Made by a program: the position numbers and the translations under genes. Under the pieces are notes generated by a model that saw only the letters and a program-made list of their open reading frames with translations, ran no database searches and was not told the DNA's origin. Below, piece by piece: positions 1-12,261 of a stretch of DNA of 64,000 bases. The number at the start of each line of letters is the position of its first letter. Within the stretch, counting starts at the first letter, position 1. The stretch spans positions 2,046,001 to 2,110,000 of the forward strand of contig JAKSGN010000003.1 in assembly GCA_024180945.1 (NCBI GenBank), written 5' to 3'. The stretch comes from Macrophomina tecta (lineage: Eukaryota > Ascomycota > Dothideomycetes > Botryosphaeriales > Botryosphaeriaceae).

Positions 1-899
1 CGGCGGCGGCGGCGGCCGCGTAGGCGTCAGTTGTCAGTTGTCAGTCGTCGTCGTCGTCCTCATGGACCGCGGTGGAAGCGAGTCGTCTGACCGGCTCGCG
101 CAACGGCCAAGGTACGCGTGTGGCATCCGAGTCAGGCCTCAGTTGGCGGGAGGTCGGATCCTTTACGTGTCGGGCGCTGCCTGGCAGTTTGCCCCCCAGC
201 ACACCACCCACCAGGCTGCGGGCGGGCGGTCGGCTCGAAGCCGCGGTGCCAACGCAATCCAGGTTAGTGGCACTCCATGGCCCATGGGAGATGCTGGCGG
301 CCGCCCGGCAATGGAATGGACTGACCAGCCTGGCCAGCAAGTGCTGGGTCCTGACACGCTGGAGCCGGGCCAAATCGGCCGAATGCGACGCAACAACTGC
401 GTCGAACCGCCGTCGATACGGGCGGCACTTCCCCGATGATGGCCGGGCTGGGGCCTCCTCCAGCCCACCGACCCAGTCATCCAGGGGTTCTAGACGGCGA
501 TTATCCAGAGGGGCGCCATCCGCTCTGGCATGGCCTTCCCCACCTGCCGGCCAGGCGTGCCCACAGCTCACCGCACAGCAGAGCTTATGCACCGGCTGTC
601 TGTCCGCGTATAAACGCTTGACAGCGCACCGAGGCTCGCTCCTGCGATCAAATCCACGTCTTCCAGCCCAAGTGCTTCCCATCCATTGGTCCTAGCCGAA
701 ACCGGTTATTCAACGCGTGCGGTCCCGGGTGCCCGCATATCAAGGCTGCATCCCCAGCGCACATCTGCCGCTTTCCAGTCTATCAGATCCTCCCAAGCCA
801 CCACGCCAGAGCACAGCTGCCGGACACCTGCCGCTCTCCTCACTTCGCATTACACAGACATCTTTCTTGATATTCGCCTCGTCCGCCTCCACTATCACC
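1..899. other. upstream region, GC-rich, no supported gene
   Basis: Opens with a (CGG)n run at 1-17 and has a short (GTC)n run near 46-56. Several overlapping open frames exist on both strands, as expected from the high GC, but none shows a recognisable protein. The last 200 bases are pyrimidine-rich and end in a good start context (CACC before the ATG at 900), so they are probably the promoter and leader of the next gene. Confidence 0.5.
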
Positions 900-1403
900 A
901 TGGCGAGCAAGTTCTACATCCAGATGCCGCCCTCTCAGAACCCGAAGCAGCCCTCGTCGCGCCGCTCGCCCCTCACGCCATCGAGTCCCGGCGTTTCGCC
1001 GCCCTCATTGACTACTCACAACTCTTGCGCCTCGAGACACGACGCCGGCGTGCACCCTGCTAAAGCGACCGCAATCCTCACCAGAATGGCCTCGAACGGC
1101 TCCCGGAGGTCCTCAAATCCCACAAGTCTTCCTCAGTCTCCTGGTACGTGGGCCCCAAGGCGCTGGATACCTGCACGTTTTCTTACGTCCATCGCAGAGG
1201 AGAGGTCGAGTATCAACTCGGACTCGTCAGACTACTGGTACCACGGTAGAAAAGAAGGTTTGTAAACACAACTCTCTTGTTTGCACTACTTTGGCATGCT
1301 AATGATGTATGCTTCTGCAGGCGGATACATTAGCTTTCCAGACTTCGAGAAGTACTGCTCGTCAAGTCAGAACGAAGACAACTACCAGGACGAGAGAACA
1401 TGA
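900..1403 (+). CDS. small unknown protein, likely three exons
   Basis: I do not recognise this gene. It starts in a strong CACCATGG context and encodes a Ser/Pro-rich, Asn/Gln-bearing protein beginning MASKFYIQMPP. Intron 1258-1320 has a CTAAT branch site and a GCAG acceptor and joins the frame to a short aromatic/acidic tail (ISFPDFEKYC) that stops at 1401-1403. A second in-frame segment, 1144-1197, begins GTACGT and ends CGCAG and is probably also an intron. Removing it gives about 128 aa; keeping it gives 146 aa. The Ser/Pro-rich N-terminus looks disordered, and the conserved-looking part is the acidic C-terminal third. No signal peptide or membrane segment is visible. It lies about 1 kb upstream of the eS1 gene on the same strand. 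The clean splice signals support a real gene; the function is unknown. Confidence 0.6.
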
Positions 1404-2441
1404 GATGCACTCGGCATTGCACCCGCAGTAGCACCATCTCTTTTCATCCTCGAGTTTTGCTCCAACCCTCAGGATGATCTTTCCTCTTCGACGTGTCGCG
1501 GAATTGAATTTGCGAACCGCGACTATTCACTCATCATCCTTGACCCAGCTTCCAGGCATGGACCGTGGTCGGGACTTTTTCCGGGGCGGTTGCATATCTG
1601 AGCAGCGCCTCCGGTATGCTAGGAGATATCCGAGGCGGCGTTTGGGGAGGTTTTTTTTTTTTTTTTTTCACAGACGGTTTAGTGCAAGCATCATGCATCA
1701 TCCACCCCAGCGTTCAGCTGTGGCACAGTGAGGGGTTGGGTATCATGTAGGGCACGGTCAACAGGGCTGAGATGGGATCACCCACGATGTTACCGAGATC
1801 TCATTGGGGCAACATACCTTAAGAAATATTAATAAACACGGGCATCCACGCCTGTCGCTTCTTCGAACCAACCATTTGGCGTACATTGTGCATTTGCTTT
1901 GCGAGCTGTGACGTCGACCGAGCGACGGAGTGGTCGCCACGGACGGCTTCGGTTGGCCTGTCCGTCGTGCGCCCGTTCGGTCCTTGCTCAGAGTTTTCCA
2001 CGACGGAGTTTGCATGTCATAAAGACGGTAGCGCGACGAAACACGGAGAATACGCCGTCCGGTGAGAGCCGTTCGGCTGAATAGCTGATCAAGTCCATCG
2101 AACTGCCGCCGGCATGTGCAAGACGCAGTTGACGCGTGAAGTGCCTGAAGATCGTCGACCGGTCAGGTTCCGGTGAAAAGGGCGCCAGGGAAACCGCTGC
2201 AAAGGCACTGGGGCGCAGTTGACGCCACTCTCTGCCGCTGCGGCTGGTGCCACACGTGAACAATGTCAGCGCCAAGACTTTCTGATGCCTTACCGCCTTC
2301 AAGTGTGACCTTCGGCACGGAGAAACACCGCCGGAGCGACGGACCACCCACACTTGATTTTCCTTCGCGAGTTGCAGACGCCGCAATCAGCGACGACGAC
2401 CACGACAATCCGCCCACCGACACCACACACCGGTTGCAATC
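1404..2441. other. intergenic, eS1 promoter side
   Basis: No gene seen. Holds an 18-base T run at 1651-1668. The final 150 bases before 2442 are CGAC/CCAC-rich and probably contain the eS1 promoter and leader. Confidence 0.5.
1651..1668. repeat. T18 homopolymer
   Basis: Uninterrupted run of 18 T directly after a G-rich stretch, about 250 bases beyond the stop of the small upstream gene. Similar long T or A runs recur at 15768, 16949 and 31836. Confidence 0.9.
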
Positions 2442-3375
2442 ATGGCTGTCGGCAAGAACAAGCGTTTGTCCAAGGGCAAGAAGGGCATCAAGAAGAGGAC
2501 CGATGCCTTCGCTAAGAAGGACTGGTACTCCGTCAAGGCTCCCTCGACTTTTGCCATCAGAGAGTACGCCGCACGCAGCTCCAGCCTCCGCATCGCAATC
2601 GCTTACGCATTCGCAGTGTTGGCAAGACCCTCGTCAACAGGACGACCGGTCTGAAGAACGCAAACGACGCTCTCAAGGGCCGCATCTTCGAGGTTTCCCT
2701 CGCCGACCTCCAGAAGGATGAGGACCACGCCTTCCGCAAGGTCAAGCTCCGCGTGGACGAGGTCCAGGGCAAGAACTGCCTGACCAACTTCCACGGTCTC
2801 GACTTCACCTCCGACAAGCTCCGTTCCCTCGTCAGGAAATGGCAGTCCCTCATTGAGGCCAACGTCGTTGTCAAGACCACCGACGACTATCTTATCCGCC
2901 TCTTCTGCATCGCCTTCACCAAGCGCCGCCCCAACCAGATCCGCAAGACCACCTACGCCGCCTCGTCCCAGATTCGCGCGATCCGCAAGAAGATGACCGA
3001 GATCATGTCCCGCGAGGCTTCCAGCTGCACCCTCTCCCAGCTCACCACCAAGCTCATCCCTGAGGTCATTGGCCGTGAGATTGAGAAGGCTGCCCAGGGC
3101 ATCTACCCCCTGCAGAACGTACGTTTTAGGTCACAATTGGATTGGAGAAGCGCACCAATGGTTAACCGCTGGAACAGGTCCACGTCAGGAAGGTCAAGCT
3201 GCTCAAGCAGCCCAAGTTCGACCTCGGCGCCCTCCTCACCCTCCACGGTGAGTCGTCTCACGACGAGTCTGGCCAGAAGGTATGTTCATTTTTTGGAGCC
3301 CGCTAAGCTCTCTTAGACTAACAAAAACAACAGGTCGAGCGCGAGTTCAAGGAGACGGTTCTCGAGAACGTGTAA
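2442..3375 (+). CDS. rps1: 40S ribosomal protein eS1 (Rps1/S3a)
   Basis: Structural protein of the small cytosolic ribosomal subunit, placed near the platform and mRNA exit. The spliced protein is 255 aa, the usual size for fungal eS1. It starts [15 protein letters not shown], the typical basic N-terminus, and carries family stretches such as [28 protein letters not shown] and the C-terminal [12 protein letters not shown]. Exons are 2442-2563, 2617-3118, 3178-3279 and 3334-3375; every intron is GT-AG and the total is 256 codons with the stop. The first intron interrupts codon Asp of the RDVGKT motif. No truncation or odd residue is visible. Its neighbours are unrelated housekeeping genes. Confidence 0.97.
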
Positions 3376-4858
3376 ACAGTTTCTGGATGGACGGGTTGTC
3401 ATGACGGTCGGGTTTTGCTCTTTATTTAAGGCATCAAAAAGGTGTTATCGTTTGAATCGAAAATCAGAGCCAAAAAAAACCCGATTTCCAATTACCATCT
3501 CTCAGTGCTCCCAGTGATCGGCTAAGAGCTGCTTTCAGGCGTACATGGAAGGAAAATATGCTCAGTTGGACTCAAATGCATATACAGCGCATAGCACCGT
3601 CTTAGCGACCGGCACCCCTGCCACGAGGAGCACACAATGGAATCCGGTTTCTTTTCGTCAAACCTCTGTGCTATAGTGCTCATTGCAAGCTTTATCTACC
3701 GCTCCAGGATTTCATGTCAGTACGCAGGTACGCCGCGGATATCCAGGGTCATCCGGCGCAGGGTGTCATAGCATTGCGGGAGACGGATACCGACATGTGC
3801 TGGGGTACGTGTGCCCTCTGTTCCCGCATGTCGAACGAGGTATTCTGTCCGCGAGCTGCCGTAGGAGAGGGGTAGGTGCAATGTGTGGGTGGTGATTCGT
3901 CCTGACGGTGGGATGTGCATAACTGCTAGTGTTTCAACGGTCACCCGCGGCGCGGGGGTTATCTTCAGATATTGGTCTGGAAAACATCGGATTGTGGTTG
4001 GGAAAGTCAGTGCGTGCTTTACTTTCCACTATCTCCGCATCGTGACGGTCCGGCAAGTGTGGTGGGAAAGCGAACTATCTGTCATCCGAGCCTTGGAGAG
4101 ATCCGGTATCAAGTATATGGAGGGATCGGAGTCAGAGCAACGAGGCATTTTTGAGTTCTCGATTAAGTATTTGCCGTGTGCGAACCATCCGGAGGAAAGC
4201 CGACGCTGCAACCATGGGCGATCAGGCGTGCAAGAGGGAACAAGGGAGTTTGGTGGGCAGGGTGCCGCAGGGCTGTTGCTGGGCGGGGGAGGGACTTGGC
4301 TTGTAGCGTGGACCTGGGGCTGCGTGCGTGACTCTGTCACTCATACCGCGCTGCACTCACGTGGTCTTGTGACTCTCTGGTCGTCCGTTACCACGTGCTG
4401 GGTGCGGCTCTCGGATTTTCTAATGTGACCGAGGTGTCGAGGCGTAGGCCGTCGCGTGGGGAACGGGCCTTTTTCCCTCATGGTGGTGCACTAAAGTGGT
4501 GCGCGGCTTCAGTGGACCGGAAGCACAGGACAGCTGCACCAGCGCAGACGAAGCGTTCATCGAAGCGGGTTGAGCCTGCAGTACCGCCGCAACAGCGAAT
4601 ACAGCAGGACTTTGCCGACATGGTATCTGTGCTGATGGTTATGCGTTTGCGTGGTGGACTGTGCTGCTGACTGACCTCATAGGACGGCGAAAGGTACCTA
4701 CGCGATAAGGCACAGTCCGGATCGCCAGCCAGCGCGCCGCGTGCCAAAGTCATTCTCCACGCCACAACACACCCACCCAAAACCACGCACTTACCGCTCC
4801 TCCTTCGACGCACCTACTCACGGACCCCCTACGACATGCGCTGACGTTGCCCTTGAGA
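3376..4858. other. intergenic, no supported gene
   Basis: About 1.5 kb between eS1 and the P5B ATPase. Long open frames occur, the longest around 3883-4428 on the plus strand, but their translation has no family resemblance or low-complexity pattern typical of real genes. The end of the region should hold the ATPase promoter. Nothing else seen. Confidence 0.5.
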
Positions 4859-7800
4859 ATGGTGGATTCCGATGTGGAGGCTGGCGAGAGCCGCCGCAAC
4901 AGCTATGCCGCTGCAGCGCGCCCTGGCAGCGGCGTCCCGCTATATCGGTCGCACTCCAACGTGAGCGAGTGAGTCAAATTTGGCGTGCTATACACGCGCA
5001 CCTGTAGAGTAGAGGGGCAAGATGGAAATGCTGAGACATATCGCAGTGTCAGTCTCTTGACTGATGTTCCGATGGCGCAGGATGAGGTAAAGATGATTAC
5101 CTTCGGCGGCCGAGCGAAGAAGCGCAGCAGGATCGCGTGTGCCTTCGGGGATCCGTACATGAGCTCCTGCCGCGCTCTTCACTGCTATGCTCGAGGCTTT
5201 GCGACGGCGCAGATGGCTGACTGTACGCCAGATTTTCTCCGGGCCCATGTCCGAGAGCGTGCCCACAAGTGTTACTGGATTCGCCCACCGCCAACGGTCC
5301 CGCGCAGATTCTACAGCTAGTGTCACGACTTTTACCTTTTACGATGACGAACAGGAGTCGATTGATACGTTAGAAGAGGAGGCAATCGCGGAAGAAGAGG
5401 CGGACCTAGAAGACACCAACGGATATGCCGAGGAGGATGAGGACCTGGAGGGCGGCCATCACCGCACGAATGGCCGTAGGAAATCTTCCACATACTCGGT
5501 CCGGTCTTCGCGGTCACGAGGCTCCGTGAACGCGCCGCTGCTGCGCCGTAGCTCGAGTTCGAGCACCCAGGCTTCAGGACATTGGAGAGGGGGGAGAAGC
5601 ACGCAAAAGATTTATATTGCCACGGAGGATTTGACAATTGTGGTTGCGGGCTTCCGGACGTCCATGGTTGGATACACGCTATACCTGTTGCTCTGCATCC
5701 TTACCGGAGGCCTTGGATACCTCGTCTTTCGGTGGCTTCCCGGATGGCGTATCAAGATTGTTGGAAAGGCCACCCCATTGCGCGAGTGCGACTGGGTCGT
5801 CATTGAGAACCAGTGGGGAGAGATGGCTGTCCAAAATATTGGAAAGGAGGCTTACGGCCAATCACTTTCTTCCGTCTTTGGAATAGTAGAAAAAGGTGGA
5901 TACAGGGATTACGACGAGGATGATGACCCGGTCATCAAAGAGCTGCGTACTCTGGATTACCGTTACATCCGGTTTTGTTACCATCCGGTGAGAGATAAGT
6001 TCGTTCTCGGCAATACCTGGAAGGATCCTGCCTGGACCGATGTCAGGGCTATCCGTGATGGGTTGGACAATGAAGATAAGGGCTACCGTGAACAGGTCTT
6101 TGGCAAGAACCTGATTGATATCGAGGAGAAGTCCACATCGCAGCTTCTGGTCGACGAAGCTTTCCACCCGTTTTACGTTTTCCAGATTGCGAGTCTGATC
6201 CTTTGGTCCCTCGACGAGTACTACTACTACGCGGCCTGTATTTTCGTCATCTCTCTCGTCAGTATCACAACCACATTGATCGAGACCAAGGCAACGATGC
6301 GCCGGCTCCGTGAAGTCTCGAGATTCGAGTGCGATGTTCGTGTTCTCCGAAATGGTTTCTGGCGCTACGTTGAATCAAGCGAACTGGTTCCGGGAGATAT
6401 ATACGAGATCACGGATCCAAATTTGACACAGCTACCCTGTGATAGCTTGTTGCTGTCTGGAGATTGCATCGTCAATGAGAGTATGCTCACAGGAGAGTCT
6501 GTTCCTGTTTCCAAGGTGCCCACCACTGATGAGGCCTTGGAATTCTTGAGCCTGGGGGCTGCCTCCATCCATCCTGAGGTAGCAAGACACTTTTTGTTCT
6601 GTGGCACCAAGATCATCCGCGCAAGGAGGCCACAAGATGACAAAGATGATGAGGCGGCAGCTATCGCATTGGTCGTCCGGACCGGTTTTAACACAACGAA
6701 GGGAGCACTTGTTCGTTCAATGTTGTTTCCTAAGCCTTCTGGTTTCAAGTTCTATCGCGACTCCTTCAAGTACATCTCGGTTATGGGTATGATCGCCGGT
6801 GTTGGCTTCATCGTGTCTTTCATCAACTTCATTCGCCTCGGGCTTGCATGGCACCTTATCGTCGTTCGAGCGCTCGACCTCATTACCATCGTTGTTCCGC
6901 CAGCGCTTCCCGCTACATTGACAATTGGCACCAACTTCGCTCTAAACCGGCTGAAGAAGAAGCAAATATATTGCATCAGCCCGCAAAGAGTCAATGTTGG
7001 TGGCAAGTTGGATGTCGTCTGTTTCGATAAAACAGGCACACTAACTGAAGAAGGTCTCGACGTTCTAGGACTAAGAGTGGTTCAACAGCCGGCCAATAAC
7101 TTCAGCGACATCCTCACTGACTGTGAACATGTTCTGCCTCATCCTTCTGAGAGAGATCCCAATGTGGACTATAAGCATCACAGGAATCTCTTGTACACCA
7201 TGGCTACCTGTCACTCTCTTCGCTCTGTTGATAACGAACTCGTAGGAGACCCTCTTGATGTCAAGATGTTCGACTTCACCGGATGGCAGTATGAGGAAGG
7301 GGAACAGAGTGGAGGCGGAGGTGATAATGAGGAGGAGAGCTTGAGCATTTCTCCTTCCGTTGCGCGGCCGCCTCCCGGCCAGGAATACAACATCAACGAC
7401 AACAGTCCAAACAAGAGAGCTGTCGAGCTTGGTGTCATCAAAGCCTACGAGTTCGTCTCCCAGCTGCGCCGGGCCAGTGTCGTAGTCCGGCAGTTTGGTG
7501 CTCGTGAAGGGTACATCTACGTCAAGGGCGCACCTGAGTGCATGAAAGACATTTGCCGGCCAGACAGCTTTCCTGCAGATTACGAAGGTCTCCTCAGCTA
7601 CTACACCCACCGCGGCTTCCGTGTCATCGCCTGCGCTACGAAGACTATTCCTAAGCTTAATTGGGTCAAAGTCCAGAAAATGAAGCGTGAAGAGGCCGAG
7701 TCTGATCTCGAGTTCGTTGGCTTCATCATCTTCGAGAACAAGCTCAAACCGACGACCACAGGAATCATCAATGAGCTCGCTCAGGCGGGCATTAGGAAAG

Positions 7801-9164
7801 TGATGTGCACAGGCGATAACATTCTCACTGCCATCAGTGTTGCGAGAGAGTGTAACCTCATTGACAAGACGGCGCACTGCTTTGTTCCCCACTTTGTCGA
7901 AGGTGATGCTCGGACTCCTTTGGCTCGTCTTTCCTGGGAAAGTATCGACAATCCTGCTTTCAAACTGGACGAAAATACCCTGAAGCCCCTGCCTCCGCCG
8001 GCAGAAGAAGATGCTTCTCTTCCCTACGATATCTCGAACTTACGCAACTACTCCGTCGCTGTCAGCGGCGATGTCTTCCGCTGGATCATCGACTATGCCT
8101 CCGAAAAGGTGCTTCGAGAAATGCTTGTCTGCGGTCAAGTTTTTGCCCGCATGTCACCGGACGAGAAGCACGAACTAGTTGAGAAGCTCCAAAGCATCGA
8201 CTATTGTTGCGGCTTCTGCGGTGACGGCGCCAATGACTGCGGTGCTTTGAAGGCAGCCGATGTTGGCATCTCCCTCTCAGAAGCTGAGGCCTCAGTTGCG
8301 GCCCCTTTCACGTCTCGTGTCTTCGATATCTCCTGCGTGCCCGAAGTCATCCGCGAGGGCCGCGCCGCGCTGGTCACCAGCTTCAGCTGCTTCAAGTACA
8401 TGTCGCTCTACTCGGCTATCCAGTTCACATCCGTTTCCTTCCTCTACGCCTCAGCCTCAAACCTGGGCGACTTCCAGTTCCTCTACATCGACCTCCTACT
8501 AATTCTCCCCATCGCCATCTTCATGGGCTGGACGGGCGCGTACCCCGTCCTCTCTCGCAAGCGGCCCACGGCCTCGCTCGTTTCGCGCAAGGTCCTCACC
8601 CCGCTCCTTGGTCAGATCGTGCTGTGCGTTCTCTTCCAAGCTGTCGCGTTCCAGGCAGTGCGCCAGCAGCCCTGGTTCCAGCCGCCCATTCTCGACAAGA
8701 ATCACAGCAATAGCAAGAACAGCGAGAACACGGCACTGTTCCTGCTCAGTTGTTACCAGTACATCCTCTCGGCCATCGTGCTCTCCATCGGGAAGCCCTT
8801 CCGCCGGCCCATGCTCAGTAATGCCCCCTTCGTCTTCGCCGTCTCCTTTGCGCTCGTCGTTAGCACCTACATGCTACTCTTCGTCGCGCCCGACCCGCCG
8901 CCGCCAAGCGTTGTGCTGCCCGTAAGGTATGAGGGCCAGGCGAAATGGCTGTATAGGCTGATGGAGTTGACACCCTTGAGCAGGGGGTTTAAGGCGTTTT
9001 TGCTGGTATTGGGGGTCGGAGGGTTCTCGGTTGCGTGGGTGTGCGAGAAGCACGTGTTTTTGCGGCTGGCGAGGTTGATCGGGAAGGTCAGAGAGAGATT
9101 GCAGCCCGGGAAGAGGAAGAAGAGGAAGGAGTATAAGCTTATCGCTGAGGGTATGGGTTTGTGA
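4859..9164 (+). CDS. ypk9: P5B-type ATPase, Ypk9/ATP13A2 family
   Basis: P-type ATPase of the vacuole or late endosome; family members export polyamines from the lumen and protect against heavy metals. Visible motifs, with approximate residues in a 1360-aa model: actuator TGES (470), the P5B signature PPALP in membrane helix 4 (606), the phosphorylated Asp in DKTGTLTEEG (649, codon at 7026), and the hinge GDGANDCGALK (1047, codon at 8220). PPALP, and not the P5A form PPELP, places it in P5B. A Ser/Arg- and Glu-rich cytosolic N-terminus precedes a hydrophobic hairpin typical of P5B, and ten or so membrane segments follow. The large exon is firm. The 5' end is my model: ATG 4859 with exons 4859-4968, 5047-5086 and 5232-9164, using the CTGAC branch just before the acceptor at 5231. 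A start at ATG 5187 with no introns is the alternative. Confidence 0.93.
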
Positions 9165-10143
9165 AAACTTGCGCGAACGAGTCGGTGCCTGGTTCCGCGA
9201 AGACGAAAAAAATTAGAATGATGGACGGATAGTACTGTTCGGAAATGGAAGATACTGTAGGGTAAAAACAAAAGAAATGGTTATGTAGGGGGAAGCGGGC
9301 TACGAAAAAGGCGGGATTGCATCTTTATTGTGGCATTCTGAGCATGTTGTTACCGCGGCTGGGGATTCTTGTCGTTTTCCCGTATATAGAATCGAGATGA
9401 GATGAAAATTAAGGCAATGCTCCGCATTCCTCGGCTTGCGAGCTTTACCATATAATTCGTGTGCTTCGATGCCGGACACCGGGGGGTCCGCTTTCGAATT
9501 TAGGTCCTGCAGAGAACGCATCTGGAGCGGTTGGAGCAGGTTATCGGACGCTGAGATCCAAGCAAAATACACATGCTTGAATCGATACCTCAACCGCCCG
9601 CACGTGTTTGCACCTGATACCCGCACTACCTTTCACGCCGACACCGCGCGGCGGATCGTCGATTGAGTTGCAATTAGCCTAATAGTCCGGACTAAGCCGT
9701 GTAGTGTTCACCCAGACCACCTTCGTGAGTTCAGAAGAGTAGACCATTGAAGTGGCAGAGTCTTCAAGAATGACTTCTTTCCCTGTGCGGATCGTGTAAC
9801 AGATAATCATACAAAAGACCGGCACACACAAAGCTTGGCCGTATCCAATTAGTTCCTTCAAGCGCGTGGAACATCTCCCTTGGTCTAAAGACACCATCTG
9901 ACCCATGCTACCATTCTGAAAAGATCGGGTACGCCATCCGAGCGCGAGCTCTCTGTTATCTCAATTTCCCAGCGATAAAAATCGGAGCAACGCCGATCCC
10001 GTCCCATCCCATCCCACGCTGTGTGTTCCAAATACAATTTATAGAAAACAAAGAAAACAAGTACGCCGTCCCGCTTATGCTCTCGTGCACTCGTTGATTC
10101 CTTCTACAGGGGGAAATACTGTCTTCAGCCTACATCTACCCAC
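9165..10143. other. intergenic between convergent genes
   Basis: About 1 kb between the ATPase stop and the stop of the sugar transporter read from the other strand. AT-richer than its surroundings near 10030. No gene supported. Confidence 0.5.
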
Positions 10144-12261
10144 TCAAGACTCGCCCTGCCTCGAAGAACCCTGACCCACTCGAGCAGATGCCTGTAGTGC
10201 ATCTTGATTCTCCTCATAAACTCTCTTGGTCAAAAATGCCGCAATCAACGCACAGCACCCACCAAACCGCAGCACCCAAGCCACGCTGTCATCACCCGGC
10301 GTACCCCTCGGCTTCTGCAGCGCCTTGAACAACGCACTGCTAACCAAGGTCGCGATGACCTGAGGTGCGGCGATGGCGACGTTGTGGATTCCGAGGACCA
10401 CACCAGCCTGGTCAGCAGAGTCGTCTTCGCCGGCAGCGAGCAGAGCGCCGTCTTGGGTAGGTGGGGCGCGAAGAAGACCGCGGCGGATGGCGTCACGCTT
10501 GGAGATTTCCTGTGAAATGAGAGCGAAGGGAGCCCAGTTGGTGATGGCCCAAGGGATGCCGATAAGGGCAACAATTACGGTAGCGCCGGTGCTGGTGTGG
10601 ACGAAGAAGGTGGCCCAAGTGAGCGCGGCAAAAACAATGTGCGAAAGGAGCCAAGCACGACGGAGAGTCAACCACTTGATCTGCAGGTGATCAAGGACAT
10701 TGAGGTGGAATTTCCAGCTCTTCTTGCTGGAGTTGTGCTTCTTGAGGGCAAAATAGCCGGACCCGGCCATAGAGGCAGTCGGGGTGAGAGGTGTAGTGGG
10801 CTCTGGAGCGGGTGGCTTGTATGTCGGCGCGACGATTAAGGGGAGGAAGACGCTGGCGATAAAGGTCGTGATGGCAAAGATAAATAGGGCCAAAGTTCCC
10901 ATGCGGGTTCCCTTCTCCCACACCTTGTTTATCTCATCCTCGGTCATGTGAGGGTTTTCTTGGAAGTAGGGGTCTGTGTATATTTCTCCGATGTAGGTGG
11001 TCGTGTAGAACAAGAAAGGGAACCATCCAATCCACGCAGCGAGTTGGACCTGACACACCCGAGATACTTGAGGTGGGAGTCGGCGGATTGACAAGAATAA
11101 GTTCTTGAAGAAGCCCATCAGACCACCTGATGGCTTTGGTGTTCCTTCCATGCGCGGATCACGCTCCGACACGGTGGCGCAGCTTATCGTCACGGTAATC
11201 GCTAGCGCCATGCAAGCGATGGCACAAAGAACCTTCATCTGCGTGTTGCCAAGGAAAGGGAATAGCTTCGGGAGATTGACGTATCCGGAGAGGTAACCGA
11301 GAATATTTCCTATCCCGGTAGTCCGCATAATCCATGCATTAGCAGCCTCTTGTTGGTGAGTGGGCGCGCAGTCAACCACAAATGCTCGAATGGCGGCTTG
11401 GACTAGATGGCATTAGTGCAAGGCTTCGTTGACATGGCTGCGGCTGGTACTTACTGACATTGATGGCGAAGTCCAGAATATACACCATCACAACGGCAAA
11501 GAGGATAGTGGTGGTCTTTGTCGCGGAGGAATTCCAGGCGACGCCGAAAACGGAGAGGAAGCCTGCCACTATTTCTCTTGCCCATGCCAGAAAGAACAGT
11601 GATATAATAGTAGAGATAGCGCCGCCGACGATGAAAGGCCGTCTCTTGCCATATTTCAAGCGGCAATTGTCGCTTTTGAGGCCCACGTATGGCTGCACGA
11701 GGGTTCCTGAGAGAGGGCCGGCAATCCAGACGAGTGCCAGCAGAGACTTGCTGAGGCCGAGGGATAAGAGGTATGGCTGGAGGGAGGACTAGTCAGTGGG
11801 CCAAGAATATGTGGAGACGATGAGGATCGGCGCGCGGGCACTCACAGAACCGTACGACAGTTCAACCGACCATGCTATTTGCAGCCTGCATAGAAGCTCA
11901 GCATCTGAGGGCTTGACATGTGAAAGAAAAGGTCGGCTTACCCTCCTCCAGCTAGGGTCAGCAGCAGCAAATACCAGCTGCTCTTTGTCTCCTCTCCTGC
12001 CTCGGCATCCCAGTCGTCGTCACTGCTTGGGGATGCGACGTCTTTCAGCCCATTCTCCTCCTCGGCGGATGTGCGGGCTGATAGGAGCGGCGATGTCTCG
12101 TTCATCTGGTCGCGGGCGTGGCTTGTTCTCGGACTACTGGCGGAGGGGCGGCCAAAGGAGACGATTTTGGGGAGGGTGGCAGCGGCGGCGGGGGTTATTT
12201 GGCTGTCAGCGGAGGCCGGGCGAGGCGGCGAGGTCGAGGACGAGGGCGTTGCGGCGGACAT
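10144..12261 (-). CDS. Sut1-like alpha-glucoside/sucrose H+ symporter (MFS, GPH type)
   Basis: Proton-coupled uptake of sucrose or maltose across the plasma membrane is the role of the S. pombe Sut1 group; the substrate here is not shown. The spliced protein is 646 aa. Exons, from the start codon downwards: 12261-11942, 11885-11846, 11776-11455 and 11402-10144, all GT-AG, with the 40-nt second exon encoding the helix-1 part LQIAWSVELSYGS. A Ser/Pro/Ala-rich cytosolic N-terminus of about 100 aa precedes 12 predicted membrane helices. The loop KYGKRRPFIVGGA is the family signature between helices 2 and 3, and the helix-4 segment PTHQQEAANAW is typical of the sucrose-transporter family. The start was set at the ATG followed by SAATPSS, since the open frame further upstream has no ATG start supported by composition. 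It is divergent from the Na+/H+ exchanger. Confidence 0.9.

Noticed and set aside
3883..4428. 181-codon open frame between eS1 and the P5B ATPase
   Set aside because: No recognisable motif, poor codon usage and no leader or splice signals; overlapping frames of similar length occur on the other strand.
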